Notes under the pieces: generated by a model
The model's database searches: none
What the model saw: only the letters and a program-made list of their open reading frames with translations
Told to the model about the DNA's origin: nothing
Position numbers and translations under genes: made by a program
Part shown: positions 33,178 through 41,657 of the stretch, one piece after another
Layout of the letters: each line of letters starts with the position of its first letter
Position numbering within the stretch: position 1 is the stretch's first letter
Source of the DNA: Arthrobacter sp. Bi26
GTDB lineage: Bacteria > Actinomycetota > Actinomycetes > Actinomycetales > Micrococcaceae
DNA length: 64,000 bases
Assembly (NCBI RefSeq): GCF_918697925.1
Contig: NZ_CAKKMF010000006.1
Span: forward strand, 1-64,000
Reading direction: 5' to 3'

Positions 33178-34082
33178 TGACCGCACCAACACTGACCAAA
33201 GACGCCGCCGCGCCTGCCGCCCCTGCCGCACGCGCGGCCGACGCCGGGCGGACCGCGCAGCCCGCGGGAGCCCGACACCTCCCCTCCCTGGTCCGGTCCA
33301 GCGCCCGCAGGGCCGGACGCGGGATCTGGGCCTCCGGCGCCATCCTGCTGTTCCTTCTGCTCTGGGAACTGGGGCCCACGTACCTTGCCTCGCCATCCAC
33401 CAGGGTGTTCCTCCCGCCGCTGCACGAGGTCCTGCGTGCCCTGGGGTCCCTCCTCGCCAAGGGTCAGCTGCAGAACCATTTGGCGGCAAGCCTCACCCGC
33501 TCCGCCAGCGGCTTCGGCATCGCCGTCGTCTCCGCCGTCGCCCTGGGCCTGCTGGTCGCCTGGTACCGGTCCCTTGACCGGTTCTTGAATCCGCTGCTGG
33601 AGGTCTTCCGGAACACGGCGGCGCTTGCCCTGCTCCCGGTCTTCACCCTCCTGCTGGGGATCGGGGAGACGTCCAAGATCAGCATCGTGGCCTACGCCGC
33701 GTTCTTCCCCGTCCTGCTGAACACCATCGCCGGCGTCCGGACCGTTGACCCGCTCCTGATCCGTGCCGCCCGCTCCCTGGGGCTGTCCAACTTCCGGCTG
33801 TTCCAGAAGGTCATCCTGCCCTCGGCGGTACCGACCATTTTCACGGGAATCCGGATGGCCGGAACGTCCTCGATCCTGGTGCTCATCGCCGCGGAAATGG
33901 TCGGGGCCAAGGCGGGCCTCGGGTACCTGATCGTCAATTCCCAGATGAGCTTCCTGATCCCGGACATGTACGCAGGGATTCTGACCGTCTCGCTGCTCGG
34001 CCTGCTGGTCAACTACCTGCTGGTCGCCGTCGAACGGCACTTCTCCCGGTGGCGGACCGCCGTCGGATCCCAATCGAACTAG
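33177..34082 (+). CDS. ABC transporter permease (sulfonate/sulfate ester type)
   Basis: 301 residues. About 60 residues of Ala/Arg-rich cytoplasmic leader precede six hydrophobic helices. The EAA-loop for ATPase docking is visible as RAARSLGLSNFRLFQKVILPSAVPTIFTGIR, typical of SsuC/TauC proteins. The ATG overlaps the ATPase stop by one base (TGATG). It completes the importer of the operon. Confidence 0.9.
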   Translation: MTAPTLTKDAAAPAAPAARAADAGRTAQPAGARHLPSLVRSSARRAGRGIWASGAILLFLLLWELGPTYLASPSTRVFLPPLHEVLRALGSLLAKGQLQNHLAASLTRSASGFGIAVVSAVALGLLVAWYRSLDRFLNPLLEVFRNTAALALLPVFTLLLGIGETSKISIVAYAAFFPVLLNTIAGVRTVDPLLIRAARSLGLSNFRLFQKVILPSAVPTIFTGIRMAGTSSILVLIAAEMVGAKAGLGYLIVNSQMSFLIPDMYAGILTVSLLGLLVNYLLVAVERHFSRWRTAVGSQSN

Positions 34083-34127
34083 ACCAGCCAACCTCACCAC
34101 CCCCCACAGATCAAGGAGACCACCACC

Positions 34128-35075
34128 ATGTCGATAGCTACCGAAACCCGCCTCAAATTCCGCAAACTCAGCGCGCGCATCGGCGCCGAGATCCGCGGCC
34201 TGGACCTCAACAGCGAGCTCAGCGACGCCACGATCGCCCAGATCCGTGAAGCCTTGAACACGCACAAGGCCCTGGTCTTCCGGGACGCCAACATTCGCGA
34301 CGACGAAGCCCAGGTGCGCTTCGCCAGCCGCTTCGGCCCGCTCACCCAGGCACACCCCACGGTGGCCTCCGTAGAGGGCAAACCGGCGGTCCTGCCGGTA
34401 GACAGCGAAAACGGCAGCGCGAACAACTGGCACACCGACGTCACCTTTGTCGTGAACCCGCCGCAGGCCTCCACCCTGCGCAGCATCACCCTGCCGGCCT
34501 ACGGCGGGGAGACCCTGATCGCCTCCTCGGCAGGTGCCTACCAGGACCTGCCGGAGGAACTGCGGAACTTCGCCGACACGTTGTGGGCCGTCCACACCAA
34601 TGACTACGACTACTCCGTGCCGAAGAACCTCGAGCACGCCAACGCCGATGAGCGGCGGAAGGAATTTACCCGGATCCACTTCGAGACCGCCCACCCCGTG
34701 GTCCGGGTCCACCCACTGACAGGGGAGCGCGGCCTCTTCATCGGCGGCTTCGCCCAAAGGTTGCGGATCGTGGGATTGTCCAACACCGAATCCAAGGACA
34801 TCCTGCGGCTGCTCCAGGCCTACGTCACCCGCCCGGAGAACGTGGTCCGCGTCAACTGGGAACCGGACCAGCTGGTGCTCTTCGACAACCGCATCACCCA
34901 GCATTACGCCCCGGACAACTACGACGGCCAGCCCCGCCAGCTGAACCGGGTCACGGTGGCCGGCGATGTTCCCGTAGGCATCGACGGACGCAGCAGCTCG
35001 TCCATCCAGGGCGATTCCTCCGTCTATTCCGAGACGGTTGTTCTGCCCGCAGACTTGCCCGGAGACGGGCTGTGA
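34128..35075 (+). CDS. Fe(II)/2-oxoglutarate dioxygenase, AtsK/TauD family
   Basis: 315 residues. Iron ligands His102 and Asp104 in NWHTDVTF and His259 in TQHYAPDNY; the 2-oxoglutarate arginine follows in GQPRQLNR. Sequence around the site (AHPTV before, then WAVHTNDYDY) resembles AtsK, the alkyl sulfate ester dioxygenase, more than taurine dioxygenase, as I remember them. It would oxidise the carbon next to sulfur/oxygen to release sulfate or sulfite and an aldehyde. AAGGAG site, ATG 34128, 45 bases after the permease. Confidence 0.87.
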   Translation: MSIATETRLKFRKLSARIGAEIRGLDLNSELSDATIAQIREALNTHKALVFRDANIRDDEAQVRFASRFGPLTQAHPTVASVEGKPAVLPVDSENGSANNWHTDVTFVVNPPQASTLRSITLPAYGGETLIASSAGAYQDLPEELRNFADTLWAVHTNDYDYSVPKNLEHANADERRKEFTRIHFETAHPVVRVHPLTGERGLFIGGFAQRLRIVGLSNTESKDILRLLQAYVTRPENVVRVNWEPDQLVLFDNRITQHYAPDNYDGQPRQLNRVTVAGDVPVGIDGRSSSSIQGDSSVYSETVVLPADLPGDGL

Positions 35076-36463
35076 GCGGCGCACGGCAGCTGCACCTGAA
35101 CGCGTTCCTCATGAGCACCGGGCACCACGAAGCCTCGTGGCGGCTGCCGGAAAGCGACAGCTTCGCCGGGACCGACGTCGCCCACTTCCAGCGGCTTGCC
35201 CGGACCGCGGAACGCGGAACGTTCGACTCGATCTTCTTCGCGGACTCGCCAGTACTGCACGGCGACGTCGGACAGCGCCCCTACGGCAGCCTCGAGCCGA
35301 CCGTGCTGCTTGCGGCCATCGCCGCCGTCACCGAACGCATCGGGCTCATAGCGACGGCTTCCACCACCTACAACGACCCCTATAACCTGGCCCGGCGGTT
35401 TGCCTCCGTGGATCACATCAGCGGCGGCCGGACCGGGTGGAACGTCGTCACCACCGCCGGGGACGCGGCGGCAAGGAACTTCTCGCTGCAGGACCAGCCG
35501 GCCCACGCGCTGCGGTACGAGCGGGCCGCGGAATTCCTGGACGTTGCCCGCAAGCTCTGGGACAGCTGGGAGGACGGCGCCGCCGTCGGGGACAAGGACG
35601 CCGGGATTTGGGGGGACAACACCCGCGTCCATCCGGTCAACCACGCCGGCACGTATTTCAGCGTCCTGGGCCCCCTGGATGTGCCGCGCTCCGTCCAGGG
35701 CCACCCGGTGATTGTCCAGGCGGGCTCCTCGGAAGACGGCAAGGACTTCGCCGCCCGCTACGCCGAAGCGGTTTTCACCGCCCAGCAGACGCTGCCAGAG
35801 GCACAGCGCTTCTATGCGGACCTGAAGCAGCGAACGGCCGCAGCCGGCCGGGACCCGGAGACGATCAAGATTCTTCCGGGCATTGTTCCGGTCATCGGGT
35901 CCACGGAGGCCGAAGCCCGGCGCCTGGAACAGCAACTCGACGAGCTCATCCACCCCGACCACGCTAGACGGCAACTCGCCGGGGTCCTGAAGGTCTCGCC
36001 GGAGTCGCTGGCCCTGGACGCCGAACTGCCGGAGGACCTGCCCTCCGAGGACGAGATTGAGGGCGCCAAGAGCAGATACACGCTGATTGTGGACCTCGCC
36101 CGGCGGGAACGCCTGACCGTGCGCCAACTCATCGGCCGTCTCGGCGGCGGCCGCGGACACCGCACCTTCTCCGGGACCCCCGAGCAGGTGGCCGACGCCA
36201 TCCAGGAATGGTTCCTGGCCGGGGCGGCGGACGGCTTCAACATCATGCCGCCCGTGCTCCCGTCCGGCCTCGACGCCTTCGTGGACCACGTCATCCCGAT
36301 CCTGCGGGACCGCGGACTCTTCCGGCGTGAATACACCGGACGGACCCTCCGCGAGCACTACGGGCTGCCCCGGCCGGCCAACACTTTCGCTGCCGCCGGA
36401 CGGTCCAGCCATGTGGACAACGTCGGTGCGCAGAGAGGCGGACTGCTGGTCTCGGAACGATGA
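35072..36463 (+). CDS. LLM-class flavin-dependent monooxygenase (NtaA/SnaA/DszA family)
   Basis: 463 residues. LHLNAFLMSTGHHEASWRLP at the start, then FDSIFFADSP, TERIGLIATASTTYNDPYNLARRF and HISGGRTGWNVVTT mark the bacterial luciferase-like group that uses reduced FMN from a separate reductase. DszA-type members cleave C-S or C-N bonds. GTG 35072 overlaps the dioxygenase stop (GTGA). No flavin reductase is in the operon, so it must use one from elsewhere. Last gene before a terminator at 36503-36530. Confidence 0.9.
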   Translation: MSGARQLHLNAFLMSTGHHEASWRLPESDSFAGTDVAHFQRLARTAERGTFDSIFFADSPVLHGDVGQRPYGSLEPTVLLAAIAAVTERIGLIATASTTYNDPYNLARRFASVDHISGGRTGWNVVTTAGDAAARNFSLQDQPAHALRYERAAEFLDVARKLWDSWEDGAAVGDKDAGIWGDNTRVHPVNHAGTYFSVLGPLDVPRSVQGHPVIVQAGSSEDGKDFAARYAEAVFTAQQTLPEAQRFYADLKQRTAAAGRDPETIKILPGIVPVIGSTEAEARRLEQQLDELIHPDHARRQLAGVLKVSPESLALDAELPEDLPSEDEIEGAKSRYTLIVDLARRERLTVRQLIGRLGGGRGHRTFSGTPEQVADAIQEWFLAGAADGFNIMPPVLPSGLDAFVDHVIPILRDRGLFRREYTGRTLREHYGLPRPANTFAAAGRSSHVDNVGAQRGGLLVSER

Positions 36464-36502
36464 CCTGAGTGGGTCCAGGGTTCGGCTCACGACCCGATGG
36501 AA

Positions 36503-36530
36503 GCCCCGGGCAGCAACAGCTGTCCGGGGC
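36503..36530 (+). terminator. Terminator of the organosulfur operon
   Basis: GCCCCGGGCAGC (36503-36514) pairs with GCTGTCCGGGGC (36519-36530), one wobble, tetraloop AACA, 40 bases after the last stop. Confidence 0.7.
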
Positions 36531-36947
36531 CTCCTCACTTCAGGGGCGTGACTGTCAGCGGAAAGTGGTGTGCAAATCACTGCTCTGTTTGGCGTTGCCA
36601 CGTCCCGTTAAGGGACCCTAAACGGCAGTGCGGTAGCTCTTCGCGGGCTGAAAATAATCGGTCACGTCCGCCTCTTCCTCTTGGGGAACTGCTTCGCGTA
36701 CTCCTCGGCCGTGCCGAAATCGGCTTCCGCCGCAGTCCCTGCAACGGCCCCGGCCCTTGGCCTTGGCCTTGGCAACCTTCATCCCTTCCCGGGTGCGGGC
36801 TCGGAAGAGGCCCCTTCGAACTCTGCGACCAGCGCCTGGACGTTGAAGAGCAGGGTATCCCCGATTCCATGGTTCTCGGACCGGTTGAGCGGGAACCGGC
36901 AGCCCAGGGACCTGAACGGATCGCCCCGACGCGCTAGCATGTGACTC
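36531..36947. other. Stretch without a convincing gene
   Basis: 417 bases. On the minus strand a frame from 36940 begins LARRGDPFRSL and another ends TAEEYAKQFPKRKRRT, but neither has a ribosome binding site or a continuous protein-like sequence. It may hold decayed genes. Confidence 0.4.
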
Positions 36948-37403
36948 ATGCCCATCAAACTCGAGAACGTAGGCATAGCCGTCCGAGACCTCGAAGCAAC
37001 GATCGACTTCTTCACCGACCTCGGTCTGACCGTCGTCGGCCGTGACACCGTCAGTGGCGAGTGGACCGACACCGCCGTCGGCCTCGACGGCAACCACGCC
37101 AACATCGCCATGCTCCAGACGCCAGACGGCCACGGTCGCCTTGAGCTCTTCGAGTACATACACCCCGACGCAATCGAGACGAAGCCAACCCGTCCCAACG
37201 AGATCGGCATGCACCGTGTCGCCTTCTCTGTCGACAACATCGACGAGGCCCTCGAGATCGCCGCGAGGCACGGCTGCCACCCGCTGCGCGGCGTGGCGAC
37301 CTACGGGGACGTCTACAAGCTCACCTATGTCCGCGGACCAAGCGGCATCATCGTGATGTTCGCCGAGGAGCTGAAGAAGACCCACGTAGCGTCGACGAGA
37401 TGA
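36948..37403 (+). CDS. VOC (glyoxalase-fold) protein
   Basis: 151 residues. IKLENVGIAVRDLEATIDFFTDLGL opens the fold, MHRVAFSVDNIDEALEIAARHG starts the second half-module, and FAEEL closes it, with probable metal ligands His (MHRVAF) and Glu. This resembles single-chain VOC proteins close to bleomycin-resistance or lactoylglutathione lyase families; no substrate can be given. ATG 36948. The next small membrane-protein gene begins 14 bases after the stop, so both may be co-transcribed. Confidence 0.85.
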   Translation: MPIKLENVGIAVRDLEATIDFFTDLGLTVVGRDTVSGEWTDTAVGLDGNHANIAMLQTPDGHGRLELFEYIHPDAIETKPTRPNEIGMHRVAFSVDNIDEALEIAARHGCHPLRGVATYGDVYKLTYVRGPSGIIVMFAEELKKTHVASTR

Positions 37404-37417
37404 ACGGTTAAAAGCCC

Positions 37418-37630
37418 ATGTCGGAGTCGAACGGCCGAGCGAAGAGAAGCCGGGGCGCGGCATTCCTGCCGATCGGGATCGTTTTCCTGGCCGTTGCGAT
37501 CGCAATGATATTTCTAGGAACCACGGCCTGGATTGCGTTCTTCACTATGGGTATCACGTTCCTCATCCTCGGGATGCAGAAGCCCGCAGGCAAAGATGTG
37601 CGTCCCCCCGGCGAGGCTTCGCAGGGCTGA
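37418..37630 (+). CDS. Small two-helix membrane protein, unknown function
   Basis: 70 residues. A basic start (SNGRAKRSRG) leads to two hydrophobic helices, FLPIGIVFLAVAIAMIF and TAWIAFFTMGITFLILGM, and a soluble tail. No family recognised. It follows the VOC gene by 14 bases. The ribosome binding site is poor, but the helix pattern and spacing make it plausible. Confidence 0.55.
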   Translation: MSESNGRAKRSRGAAFLPIGIVFLAVAIAMIFLGTTAWIAFFTMGITFLILGMQKPAGKDVRPPGEASQG

Positions 37631-37785
37631 CCTCGACCGGCATCATCCCCGCCGAATGCTTTTGTGCCGCTTCTGGAGAAAAGGGACATGCTTCCCACTT
37701 TGACACTCTCACGCCCGAAACCGTTGACGCAGCCTGAGGAACCAAGCGCTGCTAATTCACTGCCAGCTCTGCGGTTTTCATAACC

Positions 37786-38697
37786 TCAGGGGCGTGATGC
37801 GCCCGGCTTGATGCTGGCCAGCAGGATGGCTGCCGCGTTGGTGGCGACAATGATGCCGATACCCAGCAATTCATGAACGGCGAGGATCTGCCCCAGCACG
37901 ATCATCCCCGAGAGGGCCGCAAGAAGGGGATTGATGCTCATATATACGCCGAAGAATGCCGGACGCACGTGGCGGAGCGCCACCAGGTCCGCGGCGTACG
38001 GGATGACAGAGCAAAGCACTCCGGCGATCACCGAATACAACAGCGCCGGACCCGTCAGAGACCCCGCCGAGATCAGATAACCGACCACCGGCAGGTAGAA
38101 CACCATGGAGACCAGGGTTGCGGCTGCCGGGCCCTGCAGCCCAGGCAGCCGCTGACCCACGACTCCATTCAGAATGATGTAGGCCGCCCAGCAGGCGGCC
38201 CCGGCCGCGGCGATTCCAATGCCAAGGAAGTCGCTCGAAGGTCCCGGCATCACCAGGACGTAGACGCCGGCACCGGCGCACAGCGCACACAGCAGGTCGA
38301 GTTTGGACCTGGACCGCATGAGGGCGATTGCAAGCGGGCCAAGAAATTCCAAGGTGACGGCCAACCCCAGCCCGATGCGCTGGATGGCGACATAGAGGCA
38401 AATGTTCATGAGGGCGATCGTTCCGCCCAGCAGGAGCGCCGGCCACCACTGTTTCCACGTGAACCGATGGAGGGGCGGCCGGGCGGCCGACAGGAGGACG
38501 GTCGCGGCCACGAGTTGCCGGACGGCGACCACACCGGCGGGTCCGAGCACCGGAAACGCGTGGGCTCCAATGCCCGCCCCGATTTGATTGCTGACCCCGC
38601 TGCCCGTCATGGTCAGCAGGCCACCGAATATCCGGGGCTGGGTTTGAGCTGACGGACGGCGGTCTTGGCCCGAGCCGTCCTCTGTGTATGCCTCCAT
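37786..38697 (-). CDS. EamA/DMT family exporter
   Basis: 303 residues with ten hydrophobic helices in two EamA repeats: first half AVRQLVAATVLLSAARPPL, then WWPALLLGGTIALMNICLYVAIQRIGLGLAVTLEFLGPLA, and second half ending GVYMSINPLLAALSGMIVLGQILAVHELLGIGII. The motif EFLGPL is typical of RhtA-like exporters of threonine/homoserine and related metabolites. ATG 38697. Divergent from a LysR gene 69 bases away that probably controls it. Confidence 0.85.
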   Translation of the reverse strand: MEAYTEDGSGQDRRPSAQTQPRIFGGLLTMTGSGVSNQIGAGIGAHAFPVLGPAGVVAVRQLVAATVLLSAARPPLHRFTWKQWWPALLLGGTIALMNICLYVAIQRIGLGLAVTLEFLGPLAIALMRSRSKLDLLCALCAGAGVYVLVMPGPSSDFLGIGIAAAGAACWAAYIILNGVVGQRLPGLQGPAAATLVSMVFYLPVVGYLISAGSLTGPALLYSVIAGVLCSVIPYAADLVALRHVRPAFFGVYMSINPLLAALSGMIVLGQILAVHELLGIGIIVATNAAAILLASIKPGASRP

Positions 38698-38753
38698 AAC
38701 CCAAAGTGTGGGGCGAAATCTTCAAACCAATAAATGCTTGCGGTGACCGTTCT

Positions 38754-38768
38754 ATACGATGACCGTAT
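38754..38768 (+). promoter_or_regulatory. LysR autoregulatory palindrome
   Basis: ATACG-ATGAC-CGTAT at 38754-38768 is a perfect inverted repeat with a 5-base centre. It covers the -10 region (TATACG) and the first base pairs of the LysR start codon and lies in the short divergent gap to eamA. Confidence 0.5.
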
Positions 38769-39651
38769 GAATCTTGAGCTGCGCCATCTTAGGGCACTCG
38801 TGGCTGTCGACGACGCCCGGACCTTCACCGACGCGGCCATCAGTTTGGGAACGTCCCAGGCAAGCGTCTCCCGGTCGGTCGCGACCCTGGAACGCACCCT
38901 TGGAGTCCGTGTTTTCCAGCGAACGACGCGCAGCGTGACCCCGACCGCCGCCGGGCAGCGGATCATAGAACACGCACGGCGGGTCCTGGACGAAGCCCGG
39001 CTGCTGGAAGAGGCCGCGAGGGATCACGCGGGCGAGCTCAGGGTCGGCTACGCCTGGTCCGCGCTGGGCAGCCGGACCATAACCGTGCAGCGCCGCTGGG
39101 AAGAGGCGAACCCGGGAGTGCAACTTATCTGGGTCCAGTCGAACTCGGCGACGGCCGGCCTGGCCGGCGGATCCGTGGATCTGGCCGTTGTCCGCCGCGG
39201 GCTCAATGACCCGCGCTTCACTGAGACGCTGATCGGAACAGAGTTACGCTATGCCGCGGTGGCCACGACTGATCCGCTGGCCCGCAAACGGTTCCTCCGC
39301 ATGGCGGACTTTGCCGGGCGGACAGTCGCCGTCGATAGCCGGACCGGAACCACGGTCGAGGATCTTTGGGAACCGGAGGCCCGGCCTTCATCCCTGCGCC
39401 CCATCCAGGGAGTAGACGATTGGCTGACACTGATTTCGACGGGTAAGGCCATGGGCATGTCCTCGGAAGCGACCGCCACGCAGTACCAACGTCCCGGGGT
39501 TGCGTACAAACCGGTCCGTGACGCCCCTCCCATACCGGTCTTCCTTGCATCTTGGAAGGATGACCCGTCAGTTCTCCTTGCCGCCTTCACGAGCCTGGTC
39601 CGACAGGTGTTTACGGAAAACCGTGGGACCGGGTCCGGCGGGAACGATTAG
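38767..39651 (+). CDS. LysR-type transcriptional regulator
   Basis: 294 residues from ATG 38767: NLELRHLRALVAVDDARTFTDAAISLGTSQASVSRSVATLERTLGVRVFQRTTRSVTPT is the winged helix-turn-helix with linker. Residues 90-290 form the effector domain. A TTG at 38734 would add 11 residues but lies within the promoter. No ribosome binding site is seen and a -10 box TATACG sits 8 bases upstream, so the message is probably leaderless. It should regulate the divergent EamA exporter. Confidence 0.88.
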   Translation: MNLELRHLRALVAVDDARTFTDAAISLGTSQASVSRSVATLERTLGVRVFQRTTRSVTPTAAGQRIIEHARRVLDEARLLEEAARDHAGELRVGYAWSALGSRTITVQRRWEEANPGVQLIWVQSNSATAGLAGGSVDLAVVRRGLNDPRFTETLIGTELRYAAVATTDPLARKRFLRMADFAGRTVAVDSRTGTTVEDLWEPEARPSSLRPIQGVDDWLTLISTGKAMGMSSEATATQYQRPGVAYKPVRDAPPIPVFLASWKDDPSVLLAAFTSLVRQVFTENRGTGSGGND

Positions 39652-39785
39652 GCAAAATCGCGGAATTTGGCACAGCGGGAACGACGAGCTTGTGGCCTGT
39701 CCCTCGTTCACATGAGGCAGGGAAGCGTGGAATGGTGTACGTTGGCTTCCCGTCAGAACTAAACATAGGAATGAGAGTCACCCCC

Positions 39786-40088
39786 GTGGCAACCGATTAC
39801 GACGAAGTCCGATCCGACGTCAAGGAATCGCAGGATAGTTCCCTGCAGGCGCTGCAATCCGCCAACGCCCCGGATGCCCGCAGTGTTGTCCGCGAGATGG
39901 ATGAGACTGACGCATTTGACGATGCGATCAGCCCCGGCGGGGAATTCGTCGCCGAGGAACTCGTCGTGCAGGTCATCCCGCAGGCGCAGGACGAATTCAC
40001 CTGCTACTCCTGTTTCCTGGTCCGGCACCGGTCCCAAGTGGCACGCGAAAAGAACGGCCACACTTACTGCATCGACTGTGAAGGCTAG
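39786..40088 (+). CDS. DUF4193 family zinc-ribbon protein
   Basis: 100 residues from GTG 39786. ATDYDEVRSD at the start and EFTCYSCFLVRHRSQVARE, then CIDCEG at the end, match DUF4193, a small actinobacterial family. The CxxC pairs (CYSC and CIDC) form a zinc ribbon. The acidic middle is unstructured. No function is established that I know of. The frame is open upstream to 39690 but family identity begins at this GTG. A hairpin follows the stop. Confidence 0.85.
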   Translation: MATDYDEVRSDVKESQDSSLQALQSANAPDARSVVREMDETDAFDDAISPGGEFVAEELVVQVIPQAQDEFTCYSCFLVRHRSQVAREKNGHTYCIDCEG

Positions 40089-40096
40089 GACAATGG

Positions 40097-40119
40097 CCCC
40101 GCGTGTGTGCGGCGCGGGG
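40097..40119 (+). terminator. Hairpin terminator after the DUF4193 gene
   Basis: CCCCGCG (40097-40103) pairs with CGCGGGG (40113-40119) across a 9-base loop, with GCGGTTTTCC following. Confidence 0.65.
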
Positions 40120-40182
40120 GCGGTTTTCCGCACCGCTCCGGGTCAGCGGACCAGCATCGTCCACGGCAGGTCCAACTAGTCC

Positions 40183-40935
40183 ATGCTCCGCCTGAAACGC
40201 CTGGCAGTGCTCGGCCTGTTCGCGTTTTGCGTCATCACCGCGTTCTTGTTTTGGGCACTCCGCTACACCGGCGCGGAGACCCGCGCCGCCCTGCCACCAC
40301 CGCCCCGGGCGGAGGCGAAACTCGAAACGCTGTCCACCGGAATCACCTCCGCCGTGAACATAACCCGGAGCACGGACGCCCAATGGCTCATCGATGCCGC
40401 CGCGCAGACGGACATCCCAGCCCGTGCGCTCCAGGCCTACGTGGCCGCTGCCGGCGCGGCCAACGAGTCGGCTCCGGCGTGCGGCATCGGCTGGAATACG
40501 GTGGCAGGGGTCGGCTTCGTCGAATCCGGCCACGGAACCTACGGCGGCGGGAGCCTGACCAGCGCCGGCCAGGCGAGCGGGCCAATTGTCGGTCCGAGCC
40601 TCAATGGCGACGGTTTTGCCGCGATCCCTGATACGGACGCCGGCGCCCTGGACGGCGACGCCCAGTGGGACCACGCAGTCGGACCCATGCAGTTCATTCC
40701 CTCCACCTGGCAACTGGCAGGGCGGGACGGGAACGGTGACGGAAAAGCCGACCCGCTCAACATCGACGACGCCGCCCTAAGTGCCGCCTCGTACCTGTGC
40801 GCCCGAGGCGGTGACCTCACGACCGCCGGGGGCTGGGCGGATGCCATCTACTCCTACAACCAGTCGGATACGTACGTGGCCAACGTACGCGACCGGGCCA
40901 CTGCCTACGCCGCGCGGGCGGGCACTACCGGATAA
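40183..40935 (+). CDS. Membrane-anchored lytic transglycosylase
   Basis: 250 residues. One N-terminal helix (LAVLGLFAFCVITAFLFWAL) anchors or exports it. The SLT-like domain has its probable catalytic Glu in VAGVGFVESGHG, then AVGPMQFIPSTW and SYNQSDTYVANV, the three usual lysozyme-like motifs. Such enzymes cut peptidoglycan between MurNAc and GlcNAc. Before the domain is a short Pro/Ala segment. ATG 40183 follows a GGCAGG site. Located between a DUF4193 gene and a phosphatase gene, with no known partner. Confidence 0.88.
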   Translation: MLRLKRLAVLGLFAFCVITAFLFWALRYTGAETRAALPPPPRAEAKLETLSTGITSAVNITRSTDAQWLIDAAAQTDIPARALQAYVAAAGAANESAPACGIGWNTVAGVGFVESGHGTYGGGSLTSAGQASGPIVGPSLNGDGFAAIPDTDAGALDGDAQWDHAVGPMQFIPSTWQLAGRDGNGDGKADPLNIDDAALSAASYLCARGGDLTTAGGWADAIYSYNQSDTYVANVRDRATAYAARAGTTG

Positions 40936-40995
40936 GTCCGCGGCGTTGACGCGCTGATTAAGGCGCCCGTCCGCCCGCAGGGCAGAATGGGAGCC

Positions 40996-41574
40996 ATGAC
41001 CTTTACGACGTTTGCCCTCGTCCGCCACGGCCAGACGGACTGGAACGCGGAGCGCCGGCTGCAGGGATCCACCGACATTCCGCTGAACGCCGTCGGCCGC
41101 GGCCAGGCGCGCAACGCCGTCGCCGCCCTGTCCGGCTATGGGTGGGACGCGATCGTGTCCTCGCCGCTGAGCCGTGCCGCGGAAACAGCCGACCTCATTG
41201 CCGCCGGGCTGGGGCTCAGCGTGGCCCGGCGCGTGCCGGAGCTCGCCGAGCGCAGCTTCGGACCCGCGGAGGGCCTGCAGGCCGGCCCGGAACTGGACGC
41301 ACTGCGCATCCCCGATGGTTTCCGCGGCGCGGAAAGCGAGGACGAGGCGGCCCGCCGCGGGTTGGCCGCGCTGGAATTGCTGGCCGAGGAGTTCCGCGGC
41401 CGCCGCGTCCTGGCCGTCGCCCACGGGACGCTCCTGCGCGTGAGCCTCAGCCGCGCGATCGGCCGCACCCTGGAAAGCATCGACAATGCCGTGCTGAACC
41501 TGGCCCACCACCATGCCGTCGACGGCTGGCAGCTCGAATACTTCAACGGCGAGCGCGTCATGGCTGCCGTTTAG
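40996..41574 (+). CDS. Histidine phosphatase (phosphoglycerate mutase-like)
   Basis: 192 residues from ATG 40996. FALVRHGQTDWNAERRLQGSTD is the catalytic His motif RHG, with the second His in VLAVAHGTLLRV and the Glu in PELAERSFGPAEG. Family members are cofactor-independent of metal and act on sugar phosphates, nucleotides or similar small esters. An alternative ATG at 40987 would add three residues. A bidirectional hairpin lies after the stop. Confidence 0.87.
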   Translation: MTFTTFALVRHGQTDWNAERRLQGSTDIPLNAVGRGQARNAVAALSGYGWDAIVSSPLSRAAETADLIAAGLGLSVARRVPELAERSFGPAEGLQAGPELDALRIPDGFRGAESEDEAARRGLAALELLAEEFRGRRVLAVAHGTLLRVSLSRAIGRTLESIDNAVLNLAHHHAVDGWQLEYFNGERVMAAV

Positions 41575-41615
41575 GGCTGCAGCCCACTCGACGGAGTGAC
41601 GACAGGGGAGCAGGG

Positions 41616-41642
41616 GGCCGGCAGTAGTGTCCCCTGCCGGCC
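41616..41642. terminator. Bidirectional hairpin between convergent genes
   Basis: GGCCGGCA (41616-41623) pairs with TGCCGGCC (41635-41642). It lies between the ends of the phosphatase gene (plus) and the flavin monooxygenase gene (minus). Confidence 0.6.
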
Positions 41643-41657
41643 GCCCACGCCTGGTGA

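Noticed and set aside
32661..35084. Minus-strand open frame of about 800 codons opposite the organosulfur operon
   Set aside because: Compositional shadow of four overlapping plus-strand genes; no start site or domain.
36779..36940. Minus-strand frame starting LARRGDPFRSL as a small heat-shock protein
   Set aside because: Only the first residues resemble Hsp20; the alpha-crystallin core is absent and it overlaps the VOC promoter.
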